A stretch of DNA of 64,000 bases from Rhodocytophaga rosea (GTDB lineage Bacteria > Bacteroidota > Bacteroidia > Cytophagales > 172606-1). The DNA is taken from the NCBI RefSeq assembly GCF_010119975.1, contig NZ_CP048222.1, positions 1,819,501-1,883,500 of the forward strand. The letters are read 5' to 3'. A program made the translations under genes and the position numbers. Positions 36,831-46,860 of this stretch are shown here, piece by piece. Numbering within the stretch: the first letter of the stretch is position 1; the number at the start of each line of letters is the position of its first letter. Below the pieces are notes generated by a model that did no database searches, had not been told where the DNA came from, and saw only the letters and a list, made by a program, of their open reading frames with translations.

Positions 36831-36930
36831 TGTGCAAAAGCAGATAATGAGGAATGAAAAATTACAAAGAACCTATCTGTATATGTTTGATTCTAGTAAA
36901 TAACGGATAATATAATAAAGATAAAAGAAA

Positions 36931-36961
36931 AATCGGTGAAGTATAAAATACCCCACCGATT
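36931..36961 (-). terminator. Rho-independent terminator after the minus-strand SusD
   Basis: On the minus strand AATCGGTG pairs with CACCGATT (8 bp), directly followed by TTTTTCTTTT. It lies 28 bases beyond the SusD stop and before the FG-GAP gene. Confidence 0.75.
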
Positions 36962-36988
36962 CAGATTTATCATCAACTATACATTGAA

Positions 36989-38530
36989 TTACTTTTTATC
37001 CCACCACAGCGGCGTACTGGCTTTATCAGGTCCACCCAGCAAAGCTTCAGCGGCTGTAACTGCCGGACCATTGGTTTGTTTTTCCAGGGTGATAAAAGGA
37101 ATACGTTTGATAAATTGCCCGGTTGGAACATCTGAATTATCGGAGGCTACTACCGGATAAAGTGTAGGATAGTCGCTTCTCCGGAAGTTTGCCCAGGCTT
37201 CGAATCCATCCGGATACAAGGCAATCCATTTCTGGGTATTGATCTGCTCCCGCTGAATATCTGCTGTTGCCCCCCATAATACAGGTATATCTGACAAGGC
37301 TGGTGAATTCTGCTGATCTTGCGGCGCAACAGGTGTAGCCAAACTATTGATGTAGGCAGTAATAGCGGCATCATCGGTAGTACCCCACTGATTCATGGAT
37401 ATGCGGATTCCCTGCTCATACAATTCTTTGGCGGTACCATTCATATTCCAGTTGTTCAACGCACCTTCTGACCGGAGGAAGTAGGCTTCTGCGGCATGCA
37501 TTACATCCTGTGGATTGGTATTCTGGTTGGCTACTGTGAATCTGGCTGATACGTTTGAGTTGTAATTAGGCGTATTGAGCTGAAGTCCTTGCTGGGCTGG
37601 TAATAAACCATTGCGTAGTCCTTCGTAGGTTCCGGTAGCATCTGCGGGCTGGAAATACGCAGAAACCCTGGGATCATTATATCCTTTTAATACACTTTCC
37701 ATAGAAGCACTCATGCGGAACTCATTCCAGTTGGTGATCTGGTTAAAGGTATTAATATCAGCTCCTTTACCGCTTACTTTCAGCATGGCATCATCTGTAA
37801 TGGCGGTCATTACACCTCCGGCTACAGCAGCTTCAGCTTCGGTTTTGGCACGTGCCGGGTCAACATCCGAAATACGCAGGGCTAAGCGTAAACGGAGTGT
37901 ATTCGCAAATTTGATCCATTTGTCTACATCTCCGGCATAAATGGCATCGTATTTTTCAAATGGTTTTTTATCCTTATTGGCATTCAATACGTCTGTGGCT
38001 TCGGCTAACTTCTTGAAAAAATCGTCATAGATTTTATCCTGTGCATCATAAGGAATAACTTTTTGATCTGTACCTGCCTGAAAATAAGGAATGGGACCGT
38101 AATAATCGGTTACCCGGTGAAACATAAATACCCACCAGATTTTCGCCAGGGCATTCTCTGCCGGCAACTTACCTTCCGTTTCAGTAAGTATTGTTTTTAA
38201 CTGAGGTACGCCCTGGGTATATGGCGGATTCCAGTGACCAGTAAGCCAGTCGAAACGCATGGTATAGCGGTCAGACTGGAAATAACTTGCTGTTAAGGAA
38301 AAATACTGGGCATACAAATCTGCAAACAGGTTCTGAGAGATCTGATACGAAGCAAAGGGAACGGATTCAGCTTTGGCGAACATCATCCCATATTCACCTG
38401 TCCCTAAGGCTGTGATCTTGGTTGGATTCGTGTTCACTTCTTCAAACTTATCAGTACAACTGTTAAATAGTGCCCCCAGTAAGGTAACACCACTTAGCAG
38501 TTTGATGGAATATAACTTAATGTTTTTCAT
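36989..38530 (-). CDS. SusD/RagB-type substrate-binding lipoprotein (second pair)
   Basis: The 513-residue protein has a lipoprotein signal (LLGALFNSC) and typical SusD segments: EEVNTNPTKI, AKIWWVFMFHRVTDYYGPIP, YDAIYAGDVDKWIKFANTLR and a C-terminus STPLWWDKK. It would bind ligand at the surface above the partner SusC at 38581, 50 bp upstream. No sigma/anti-sigma gene is linked to this pair. The substrate is unknown. Confidence 0.93.
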   Translation of the reverse strand: MKNIKLYSIKLLSGVTLLGALFNSCTDKFEEVNTNPTKITALGTGEYGMMFAKAESVPFASYQISQNLFADLYAQYFSLTASYFQSDRYTMRFDWLTGHWNPPYTQGVPQLKTILTETEGKLPAENALAKIWWVFMFHRVTDYYGPIPYFQAGTDQKVIPYDAQDKIYDDFFKKLAEATDVLNANKDKKPFEKYDAIYAGDVDKWIKFANTLRLRLALRISDVDPARAKTEAEAAVAGGVMTAITDDAMLKVSGKGADINTFNQITNWNEFRMSASMESVLKGYNDPRVSAYFQPADATGTYEGLRNGLLPAQQGLQLNTPNYNSNVSARFTVANQNTNPQDVMHAAEAYFLRSEGALNNWNMNGTAKELYEQGIRISMNQWGTTDDAAITAYINSLATPVAPQDQQNSPALSDIPVLWGATADIQREQINTQKWIALYPDGFEAWANFRRSDYPTLYPVVASDNSDVPTGQFIKRIPFITLEKQTNGPAVTAAEALLGGPDKASTPLWWDKK

Positions 38531-38580
38531 TCTTTTCTGAAATTTTTTATAAAATTTGAATAAAACCTGAGTACAAGGGG

Positions 38581-41500
38581 CTAAAATCCTAAATTAACGT
38601 TTACACCTACCGTGCGTGCCGTTGGCAGGGCATTGTATTCCAAGCCTTGCAGGTTACCGGAGCCTAGATTAGCCTCTGGGTCGAAGTCCATTTTGCGCTT
38701 GCCGATTCCAGGTATATTGAAGGTAGAGCTACCACGGTATAAGAAGAATAAATTGCGGGCAACCACTGAAATTCTGGCCGAACGCAGGAAGAAATTTTCA
38801 GGCATGTTGAAGGAGTATCCCAGATTTGCTTCCCGTAAACGGACATTGGTTGCATCATAGGTATAAATTTGCCCTCTGGAATACCGGCCACCCATGTAAT
38901 ACCAGAAATCCTCTGATCTAATGGCTTTGGTATTCACCTCACCAGTACCATCTACAATACCTGGCAGTACCCATCCGCCTTCCCGGAAAGGCAAGGTTAC
39001 TTCAACAGAGCCATTTGAGGTTCTCAAGCCATCACCTCCGGATACCATTACTCCTCCAAAGCGTCCATCTAATAATACCCCTAATGTCCAGTTGCCATAA
39101 GTAAACGTGTTGTTAAACCCTAGCATCCAGTCGGGATTATAATTACCTACATATTTTGTTAAGCCAGAAGTAATCACCGGCAATCCGTTGGTATTGATCA
39201 GGAACTGGCCGGTTGCTGGATCAGTCGCCCATCCTTCTGTATAAATTTCACCAAAACGTTTGCCTTCTTCTACTACTACATCACCCACCCGTGAATCGGA
39301 GCTAAGACCTACGCGTTTGATATCCGGACTTAATTCAAGAATTTTATTGCGGTTGGCGGCGAAGTTAAAATTGGCATTCCAGGTAAATTTAGATGTTTGA
39401 ACTGGAGTAGTAGTTAACATAATTTCAATACCCCGGTTTTGAACATCTCCTACGTTGATGTATTTATTGGTGAAACCAGAAGCCGGAGGTAAGGATAAGG
39501 TTAACAACTGGTTAATGGTATTGGTATGATACACGGTTAAATCGAGTCCCAGCCTGTTTTTGAGAAAACGCCAGTCAAGTCCAAATTCATACGACTTGGT
39601 TATTTCAGGTTTTAATCCGGGAATAGATTGTGTGGCATCCCGGGTAACCCATCCATTCAATCCGCCCTGTGAAACGGTATAGGTCTGCTGCAACAGATAG
39701 GGGCTGGCATCATTACCTACCTGGGTATACGAACCTCTGATCTTGGCAAAAGTTATAAATTCAGGCAAGGTTACCATATCCGATAATACATAGGTTAACC
39801 CAACTGACGGATAGAAATAAGACCGGTTGGAAGCTGGCAAGGTAGAAGACCAGTCGTTACGGGCAGTTAAATCCAGAATCAGGTAATCGCGGAAGGAGAG
39901 CTGGGCAGTGGCATAAATTCCCTGTAATTTCCTGTTGAAATAATTATAGGAAGGAGTTACGTTTCCTGTATTGGTAATGGCGAATAAATTAGGTTTCAGC
40001 AAACCGTTGGAACCGCTGTAATTAAATTCACTATCCCGATTAAGCAACTGTCCACCAACGTTATAGTTAATTTTAAATGCTTCGCTGAGAGTATTATTTC
40101 CACTGATTAACACATCAATATTGCGCTCATTTACATAGTTTGTACCAAAGCCGTATTGCCCGCCAGCCTGGTTGATCCAGTAAGAACCTTGATAATGTTT
40201 CTCTTCCAACCGGTCGTTATAGCGGTCTACACTTACCCGTAACTGGGCATTTAACCAGTTGGTAATATTGTATCTGGCCAGACCAAAAGCGGTTACTCTC
40301 GCACGGTCTTCATAATAGGAGTTCCGGTTTACAATCCAGTAGGGATTTTGCAATACAGAAGAGCCAGGTAACCAGTAGTTTTGTACCGGAAGGCCTGTGG
40401 CTTCATCTATTCTTTGGTAATCTTCCATATCTGATTGGCGGATATTGCGGGGAACCTGAAACAAACTATTTAAGGGGGCAGCAGTTTCGCCCACAGCAGG
40501 TTTATTATCAATGTCCTGCTGCATATAGGTAATTTTACCTTCCACATTCAGTTTGCTGGAAATCTGTGCATTCAACCGCAGGTTAGCCGTATGACGTACC
40601 ATATCATTGGTAGGCAGCAATCCCTCTACATAATTATTGGTGTATGAGATATAGGTTTGCAGTTTTTCACTTCCTCCGCTTACGCCAATGGAATTATTCA
40701 GCGACAAGGCATTACGGAAAAAGTCGCGGATATTATCTGGCTGGGGAGAAAAAGGAGTTTGATTGCCTCTCCAGTCTGTCAGGGTTTGTCCTTCCATTCT
40801 GGGTCCCCAGCTTCTTTCTGAATTGGCTGCATATACCCCTCCTAATCCTTGTCCGTAGTCATTCTGGAAATCAGGCAACAGCATGGGTGCAGAAATAGAA
40901 GCTCCTGAATTCACGTCTACAGATACCTGACCGGCTTTACCCCGTTTGGTTGTGATCAGAATAACACCGTTGGCAGCCCGGCTTCCATACAGCGCAGCAG
41001 CGGCAGCTCCTTTTAATACGTTGATAGACTCTATATCATCCGGGTTGATGTTGGCGGCAGCATCACTGGAGTTATTTCCGCCAAACGAAGAAGTAACCTG
41101 TCCTCTGGAGGAATTATCAATAGCAACGCCATCTACTACAAACAAAGCATTGTTATTTCCGGTAATGGAGCGATTTCCGCGCAGTACTACCCGGTTGGCA
41201 CCACCAGGACCATTGGCAGATTGAGTAATGGTTAAGCCGGCCACTTTCCCGGCCAGAGAGTTTACAGCACTACCGGTAGCATCCCGAACCTGGGTGAGTT
41301 GACGGCCTTCGAGTTGCTGGGTAGCATAGGTAAGGGTTTTTGCTTGTCTTTCGATACCTAATGCGGTTACCACTACTTCACTCAAGCTTTTCACATCAGG
41401 TGCCAGGGCAATATTAATGGTTGACCGGTTGTTAACAGGAACTTCTTGTGTAACAAAGCCAATGGCAGAAAAAACCAGGGTACCATTTCCGTCTACCGTA

Positions 41501-41685
41501 AGCTGGTAGGCTCCGTTTGCATCTGTAGCTGTACCAGTGGTAGTTCCTTTCAGCAGTACGTTTACTGCAGGTAAGGGCTCGTTGTTATCATCCTTTACAG
41601 TCCCGCTTACGGTTGTAGACTGTGCCAGGAGAGGCCCAATACTTATACAGAATAGCACAATTAGAAGATAAAACTTTTGCTTCAT
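38581..41685 (-). CDS. SusC/RagA-type TonB-dependent receptor without STN domain
   Basis: The 1034-residue receptor has a signal peptide ending PLLAQ and goes straight into the carboxypeptidase-regulatory-like domain (LPAVNVLLKGTTTGTATDAN, VVVTALGIERQ), plug (GPGGANRVVLRGNRSITGNN, YGSRAANGVILITTKRGKAG) and barrel. Unlike the receptor at 19678 it has no STN domain, consistent with the absence of a linked FecI/FecR pair. It heads a minus-strand SusC/SusD operon, with a 981-bp gene-free region upstream. Confidence 0.94.
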   Translation of the reverse strand: MKQKFYLLIVLFCISIGPLLAQSTTVSGTVKDDNNEPLPAVNVLLKGTTTGTATDANGAYQLTVDGNGTLVFSAIGFVTQEVPVNNRSTINIALAPDVKSLSEVVVTALGIERQAKTLTYATQQLEGRQLTQVRDATGSAVNSLAGKVAGLTITQSANGPGGANRVVLRGNRSITGNNNALFVVDGVAIDNSSRGQVTSSFGGNNSSDAAANINPDDIESINVLKGAAAAALYGSRAANGVILITTKRGKAGQVSVDVNSGASISAPMLLPDFQNDYGQGLGGVYAANSERSWGPRMEGQTLTDWRGNQTPFSPQPDNIRDFFRNALSLNNSIGVSGGSEKLQTYISYTNNYVEGLLPTNDMVRHTANLRLNAQISSKLNVEGKITYMQQDIDNKPAVGETAAPLNSLFQVPRNIRQSDMEDYQRIDEATGLPVQNYWLPGSSVLQNPYWIVNRNSYYEDRARVTAFGLARYNITNWLNAQLRVSVDRYNDRLEEKHYQGSYWINQAGGQYGFGTNYVNERNIDVLISGNNTLSEAFKINYNVGGQLLNRDSEFNYSGSNGLLKPNLFAITNTGNVTPSYNYFNRKLQGIYATAQLSFRDYLILDLTARNDWSSTLPASNRSYFYPSVGLTYVLSDMVTLPEFITFAKIRGSYTQVGNDASPYLLQQTYTVSQGGLNGWVTRDATQSIPGLKPEITKSYEFGLDWRFLKNRLGLDLTVYHTNTINQLLTLSLPPASGFTNKYINVGDVQNRGIEIMLTTTPVQTSKFTWNANFNFAANRNKILELSPDIKRVGLSSDSRVGDVVVEEGKRFGEIYTEGWATDPATGQFLINTNGLPVITSGLTKYVGNYNPDWMLGFNNTFTYGNWTLGVLLDGRFGGVMVSGGDGLRTSNGSVEVTLPFREGGWVLPGIVDGTGEVNTKAIRSEDFWYYMGGRYSRGQIYTYDATNVRLREANLGYSFNMPENFFLRSARISVVARNLFFLYRGSSTFNIPGIGKRKMDFDPEANLGSGNLQGLEYNALPTARTVGVNVNLGF

Positions 41686-42527
41686 AATAGAATTGGTTTT
41701 AATAATGGTTAAGGAAAAAATTCAAATTCGGGATAGACTACTGTACGAAATTTAATATGGCATTTAATGGTTAAATACAATATTTATAATTGGCTAACTT
41801 AGAAACAAACAAATTATAATGCAAGGGTTCTCGAAGAAATACTTATTTGAGATAGTAAAGAGGCTTATTTTAATTATTATATAAAAAGCGCTGAATTATC
41901 TTTAAATGCATATGCTGCCGAAGATATCAGTTGCTTGCCCGAAAAGCCATAATTTGGAGATCACATCCAAAGTATTCTCATTCCAATCAATATTTGTATA
42001 AAGGGCGCAGAAGTACTATGATATATTATCATACTTATCTTATATATTAATCAAGCTATATAAGTTACTCACAACCTTTTTAAAACGAAAATTATAAGTG
42101 AGAAATCTAGAGAATGCATTTATACACATTCTACTTATAGTTGACTGCTCTTATAATCAAAGCGTTATTTTTCAACAGTTTATTCAAATATTGAGATAGA
42201 ACCAGCTGCGCTGCTCACTAAACTTTATCTTGTAATAATTCTAAAAACAACAAGTTATTACTCAATTTTTATTACTATAAGCTGTCTTCTAATTTAAGTT
42301 CATTTATTACAGTTGTGGATTTTGCACTTTCCTGATACAAAAAATGGCTAAGCAAAGATTTATCCTACACATAATCAGAATTGTATACACTTGAATGAGC
42401 TGTCGAATAAGATGAACTTGAAACTCAACATAGTAAGAAAAGGTATAAAAACAGGCTAGCATTCTTTGATCTTCCTACTATTCAACTAATACTCTTCCCT
42501 TCTTCAATAATCTTCTACTTCTGTACT
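41686..42527. other. Long AT-rich intergenic region
   Basis: No supported gene or RNA was seen in most of this 981-bp gap between divergent genes. A 22-codon ATG frame at 41819 has no supporting context. The region must hold the promoter of the minus-strand SusC operon. It may be the remains of a lost gene. Confidence 0.6.
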
Positions 42528-42553
42528 AAAACGGACAGCACATTGTCCGCTTT
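42528..42553. promoter_or_regulatory. Inverted repeat upstream of padR
   Basis: AAAACGGACA and TGTCCGCTTT are complementary at 9 of 10 positions around a 6-base centre. The element is 114 bases upstream of the padR start and could be an operator or a small hairpin. Confidence 0.4.
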
Positions 42554-42630
42554 AAGACACTTGTAAAAGTTGCTCACTTTCTATTTTCACTATATTGCAT
42601 TGAATATCAGTTCGATATAGCTATTGGCAA

Positions 42631-42638
42631 TATATTTG
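42631..42638 (+). promoter_or_regulatory. Candidate TAnnTTTG promoter box for padR
   Basis: TATATTTG matches the Bacteroidota -7 consensus and ends 28 bases before the padR ATG. A -33 TTG at the right distance was not found. Confidence 0.45.
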
Positions 42639-42666
42639 TTCTACAAAAGTTGAAATAATATAAACT

Positions 42667-42987
42667 ATGAAACGAACCTACTTGGGCGAATTTGAAGAAG
42701 TAGTTCTGCTGATTGTTGCTGTATTAAATAACCAGGCATATGGCCTTGCCATTACAGAAGAATTAGAAAAGCAAACCGGAAGATCGGTAAGTTTGAGTGC
42801 CGTACATGCAGCTTTGCAGCGCCTCGAAGAAAAAGGCTTTGTCAATTCCCGGATGGGAGGTGCTACCCAGGAACGGGGTGGACGAAGAAAACGGTTTTTT
42901 ACGGTTTCAGTAGCCGGCAACCGGGCTTTACAGGAAATTCAGGAAGTGAGAATGCACCTGTGGGGAATGATTCCTAAAACTTCCTAA
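42667..42987 (+). CDS. PadR-family transcriptional regulator
   Basis: The 106-residue protein is a winged-helix PadR regulator: GEFEEVVLLIVAVLNNQAYG, ITEELEKQTGRSVSLSAVHA, LQRLEEKGFVNSR and GGRRKRFFTVS. In Bacteroidota this subgroup is usually encoded directly before prefix-domain ABC permeases and is presumed to regulate them. Here the permease starts 42 bp downstream, and the two likely form one transcript. Confidence 0.92.
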   Translation: MKRTYLGEFEEVVLLIVAVLNNQAYGLAITEELEKQTGRSVSLSAVHAALQRLEEKGFVNSRMGGATQERGGRRKRFFTVSVAGNRALQEIQEVRMHLWGMIPKTS

Positions 42988-43029
42988 TTTTCATTTACTA
43001 TTTCCGCTCATTAACGCAATACTGATTTT

Positions 43030-45648
43030 ATGAATACATCCGTACAACCGCAGCCACCCAAATGGGCAGATCAATTATTAGAGTGGTTTTGCGCCCCTCA
43101 ACTGCTGGAAGAAATTCAGGGAGATTTATATGAACGCTATTACAAACAAGTACAGGAAAAAGGAAAGCCTGCCGCTGATAAAGCCTATATATATTGCGTG
43201 CTTAGCTTTATACGTCCTTTTACACTCAAACGCAACCCTCCACCCTATCCATCACCAAACTTTACCGATATGTTTCGCAATTACCTGACCATTGCCTTCC
43301 GGAATATGAAGCGCAATAAAGTATTCAGCTTTATTCATGTTGCCGGGCTCAGCGTAGGACTGGCTTGCTGTATGCTCATTTTCCTGTATACCAAAGATGA
43401 AGTCAGTTTCGACCGTTTTCACGAAAAGAAAAACCATATTTTCCGCATAGGTGTAAACAACCGGAATAATGAAGGGGAAGTACATAAAATTGGTAGCACC
43501 AATATGATCGTAGGACCCAGTTTCAAAGAAGAAATTCCTGAAATTGAAACCTACGTCCGGATGTCGAGCGGCATGTATATAGTAAAAGCTAATAATGCAT
43601 TCTTTAACCAGGAAATCGTATGGGTAGATCCTGATTTCTTCTCTGTTTTTTCATTTCCTTTAGTAGAAGGCAATCCTGCTAATGTGCTTTCTCATATAAA
43701 TTCAGTGGTAATTACGGAAGAAATGGCTTACAACTATTTTGGTACAACTAAGGTACTTGGCAAGACCATAGAACTGGAAATGAGAGACCAGTTTGAGTTG
43801 TTTACTATTTCTGGGGTTGCCAAAAATACACCTCAAAACTCGTCTATCCAGTTCAGCCTGGTATTTCCTTATCAATACCTCGCTCAGAAATTTCCAGATC
43901 CGGAATGGCTGGGATTTTATATCAATACTTTTATAGTACTCCATCCACAAGCCGATTACAGAAAAGTAATACCAAAACTGGATCAGGTGTATTTGAGTAA
44001 AGCCAGTGATGAGATTAAACGGGCACAGCAGCAAGGCTACAAAGGCAGCATCCACTTTATGCTCCAACCACTCTTAGAAATTCATCTGGATACAGAATAC
44101 GGCGACATCCGCAATGGCCTGCAAAACGACAGCGATCCTATTTATTCTTATATATTGTCGGGTATTGCCATTTTCATTCTGCTGATGGCCTGTATTAACT
44201 TTATCAATCTGACTACGGCTCATTCGCTGAAACGAAGCAAAGAAATCGGCATCCGGAAAGTAGTAGGCGGTAACCGGCAACAGTTGATCTATCAGTTCTT
44301 AAGCGAATCTTTCTGGTATAGTTTTATTGCTTTTGTACTGGCTATTCTATTGGTGAACCTGGCAATGCCTTTGTTTAATGAGCTGGCCAATAAGCGCTTA
44401 AGTTTTACTTACTTATTCGATTTCAGTCTGGTTGCGGCCTATATCGGTTTGTTTTTGCTTACCAGCCTGATTGCAGGCTTTTATCCAGCTTTTGTACTGT
44501 CTGGTTTTAAACCTGTGCAAACGTTGTATAAACGCTATTCCTTTAATGGCAAGAATTTCCTTACCCGCACACTCGTTGTCGTTCAGTTTTCCCTGGCAGC
44601 CTTCCTGATCATGATTACTATTGTGGTATACTCACAATTCGATTTTTTGACTAATAAAGATTTAGGCTATAATGATGAGCGCCTGGTAAGGGTACATCTG
44701 GGAAGAGGAGACCACAGGGAACTGATCGATCTGTTTAAAAATGAGTTAGCCAAAGAAGCTTCTATAGAAAGAGTAGCTACCAAAGACGGAGGGCAAAATT
44801 TTACGCTGGGAAAAGTGAATGATAAGGAGATCTATTTTGCCTTCAGCCGGATAGATGAAAACTTCCTGCCTACCCTTCAAATTCCGCTGGTAAAAGGCCG
44901 TAATTTTTCCAAAGATTTTCCGGGAGATGGAGAGAACTCTATTATGGTGAATGAAAGTTTTGTAAAAGAAGCCGGCTGGAAAGATCCTATCGGGAAAACA
45001 GTGTTTAATGTGAACGGGAATGAGAAAAATATGACGGTTATTGGTGTCGTAAAAGATTACCATTTCCTCTCGCTGAAAGAAAAAATACAGCCTCAATTAT
45101 TCCGTACTGGCTCCGGCGAACTGTGGATCAAAGTAAAACCAGATCAGATTCCATATGCCCTGCAAACCATTGAAAAAATATACCGCAAGCTGGTTCCTTT
45201 CCGCCCGTATGAATATGCTTTTATGGATGAGGTGAACCGGAAAAATTATGAAGCAGAAGAAAAATGGAAGCAGATTATTACTGCAGCCGCCATTCTGAGT
45301 ATTTTTGTATCCTGCATCGGCTTATTCGGGTTAACTATGCTCTCCACCGAACGGCGTACGAAAGAGATCGGCATCCGTAAAGTTTTCGGCGCTTCTTCCG
45401 GCCAGATTGCCACACTATTATCTACACAGTTTCTAAAAATGGTTTTACTATCTTTTATTCTGGCCATTCCGGCAGCCTGGTATATCAGTCATTCATGGCT
45501 GGAGAATTTTGCATACCAGATAGATGTTTCCTGGTGGATATTTACCCTGGCTGGCATATTAGTTCTGCTTATCGCTCTATTTACAGTGAGTTTCCAGGCA
45601 ATAAAGGCTTCCCTTATCGATCCGGCTAAATCGTTGCGGAATGAGTAA
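43030..45648 (+). CDS. MacB/FtsX-type ABC transporter permease with N-terminal prefix domain
   Basis: The 872-residue protein begins with a Bacteroidota permease prefix domain (PPKWADQLLEWFCAPQLLEE, IQGDLYERYYKQ, residues about 8-80). Two FtsX/MacB units follow: TM near 110-137 (KVFSFIHVAGLSVGLACCML), a periplasmic MacB-like domain, TM clusters near 375-500, and a second periplasmic domain and TM cluster after about 660. The sequence TKEIGIRKVFGASSGQIATL is the typical FtsX loop. No ATPase is encoded here, so the nucleotide-binding partner must be elsewhere. Exported substrate unknown. Confidence 0.92.
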   Translation: MNTSVQPQPPKWADQLLEWFCAPQLLEEIQGDLYERYYKQVQEKGKPAADKAYIYCVLSFIRPFTLKRNPPPYPSPNFTDMFRNYLTIAFRNMKRNKVFSFIHVAGLSVGLACCMLIFLYTKDEVSFDRFHEKKNHIFRIGVNNRNNEGEVHKIGSTNMIVGPSFKEEIPEIETYVRMSSGMYIVKANNAFFNQEIVWVDPDFFSVFSFPLVEGNPANVLSHINSVVITEEMAYNYFGTTKVLGKTIELEMRDQFELFTISGVAKNTPQNSSIQFSLVFPYQYLAQKFPDPEWLGFYINTFIVLHPQADYRKVIPKLDQVYLSKASDEIKRAQQQGYKGSIHFMLQPLLEIHLDTEYGDIRNGLQNDSDPIYSYILSGIAIFILLMACINFINLTTAHSLKRSKEIGIRKVVGGNRQQLIYQFLSESFWYSFIAFVLAILLVNLAMPLFNELANKRLSFTYLFDFSLVAAYIGLFLLTSLIAGFYPAFVLSGFKPVQTLYKRYSFNGKNFLTRTLVVVQFSLAAFLIMITIVVYSQFDFLTNKDLGYNDERLVRVHLGRGDHRELIDLFKNELAKEASIERVATKDGGQNFTLGKVNDKEIYFAFSRIDENFLPTLQIPLVKGRNFSKDFPGDGENSIMVNESFVKEAGWKDPIGKTVFNVNGNEKNMTVIGVVKDYHFLSLKEKIQPQLFRTGSGELWIKVKPDQIPYALQTIEKIYRKLVPFRPYEYAFMDEVNRKNYEAEEKWKQIITAAAILSIFVSCIGLFGLTMLSTERRTKEIGIRKVFGASSGQIATLLSTQFLKMVLLSFILAIPAAWYISHSWLENFAYQIDVSWWIFTLAGILVLLIALFTVSFQAIKASLIDPAKSLRNE

Positions 45649-46108
45649 AATGAATGGATAATGGAAAATTAAAAATAGCTTTCCATTGTCAGCTTTCCAT
45701 TTTCATTTTTTCAACATTTTTGTTTGTAAAAATTCCTGGTAGGTGAATGTATATTCGCTTGCCAGGAATTTTTCTTTGCTATAAAGAAGAATTTTGCATT
45801 CTCACTGTTTCAAGTATCCCCTATCTATTTAAGTTACCAGAAAGCATGCTTCAGGAGCATAGGCTAACACAAATTTTGTTAGGAAGAGATGATAGATTAT
45901 AAGAAAAATATGTCAATACTTTATATTGATCTGATTATATATCCTCTGGCTCGCGATTACATATTTTTCTGTATACGCCACAAAAACACTATCAAACAAA
46001 TGTTTTATTATTTATTAAACTTTTCTTGACTTAATCCCATATATTCTGTTTTTTTATGTAAATTTTGTTGTATCTACTTTTATACTTCTCCACCTAAAAC
46101 ATTGAACC
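45649..46108. other. Intergenic region after the permease
   Basis: Apart from inverted ATGGAAA/TTTCCAT sequences near 45660-45687 and the strong hairpin at 45728-45773, I see no gene or RNA in these 460 bases. Confidence 0.6.
45728..45773 (+). terminator. Strong hairpin terminator after the permease gene
   Basis: AAAAATTCCTGG and CCAGGAATTTTT pair perfectly over 12 bp, with a 22-base loop that contains a smaller GAAT/ATTC hairpin. The right arm ends in a T tract. Confidence 0.75.
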
Positions 46109-46675
46109 ATGATAGAATCACATTGGACTTATTTTCTGGCATTGGAAGAAGATTTTATGAATACAGGTAGGTATGTAGAAATTACGCCGGATAATTACAA
46201 AGTTTATTCAATCGAATATGCTAAAATCCTGCAGGCGGTAGGTGCAGAGATAGAAATAGTCTGTCAGCGCTTTTGTTCGTGTATGGAGCCTTCCCTCAAT
46301 TTCAGGCATGCTTCGATGGAAGAATACCGGCAGGTAATCACTGCTCATTTTCCCAGGTTTTATCAGATGGATATTAGTATAGATAGTTATAAAATTACCT
46401 TGCAACCCTGGCTTGAATGGAATAATAACTTAAATCCTTCCTGGTGGGAGGCCTACGAAAATATCAGGTATAACAGGTTTGTATATTACAAAGAAGCCAA
46501 CCTGAAAAATACATTGCATGCCCTGGCGGCACTTATGGGTTTGTTGCTCTATTATTTTAAAAAACATAAAAACGAAGTGCCTCTGGTATTTCCAAAACTA
46601 ATGGATTGCTCTTATTTTCCTTCCAGCATGATAATTGAAGAAGGCAGGAGTTTGCCGGATTTTGTGATGAACTAA
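46109..46675 (+). CDS. Hypothetical protein, possibly HEPN-like
   Basis: The 188-residue soluble protein is not recognised with certainty. Its C-terminal half (PSWWEAYENIRYNRFVYYKE, then LHALAALMGLLLYYFKKH) has the helical pattern of uncharacterised HEPN-like proteins, but the usual RxxxxH catalytic motif is not clearly present. The N-terminal part contains VCQRFCSCME. It is a single gene with its own terminator at 46781. Function unknown. Confidence 0.7.
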   Translation: MIESHWTYFLALEEDFMNTGRYVEITPDNYKVYSIEYAKILQAVGAEIEIVCQRFCSCMEPSLNFRHASMEEYRQVITAHFPRFYQMDISIDSYKITLQPWLEWNNNLNPSWWEAYENIRYNRFVYYKEANLKNTLHALAALMGLLLYYFKKHKNEVPLVFPKLMDCSYFPSSMIIEEGRSLPDFVMN

Positions 46676-46780
46676 TTACTAATTCGTTGTTAGTAGTTAG
46701 TTATTGGATGTTAGTAACTCCTCCTATCTCAATGACTGAAACTGATTTTAATTTACTATACACCAGCTATATTTTTTTGT

Positions 46781-46809
46781 AAAAGCCTTTCTGTCAGCGA
46801 AAGGCTTTT
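46781..46809. terminator. Rho-independent terminator
   Basis: AAAAGCCTTTC and GAAAGGCTTTT form a perfect 11-bp stem with a 7-base loop, followed by T residues. It ends the hypothetical gene at 46675 and, with an A tract on its left side, probably also the convergent dioxygenase gene. Confidence 0.85.
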
Positions 46810-46860
46810 TATTTATGCAGACTTTAAAGCAAATTTTCTGGCAAACAAATTATGTTGCTG

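Noticed and set aside
41819-41884. 22-codon ATG frame in the long gap
   Set aside because: No ribosome site, no conservation evidence and a poly-Ile end.
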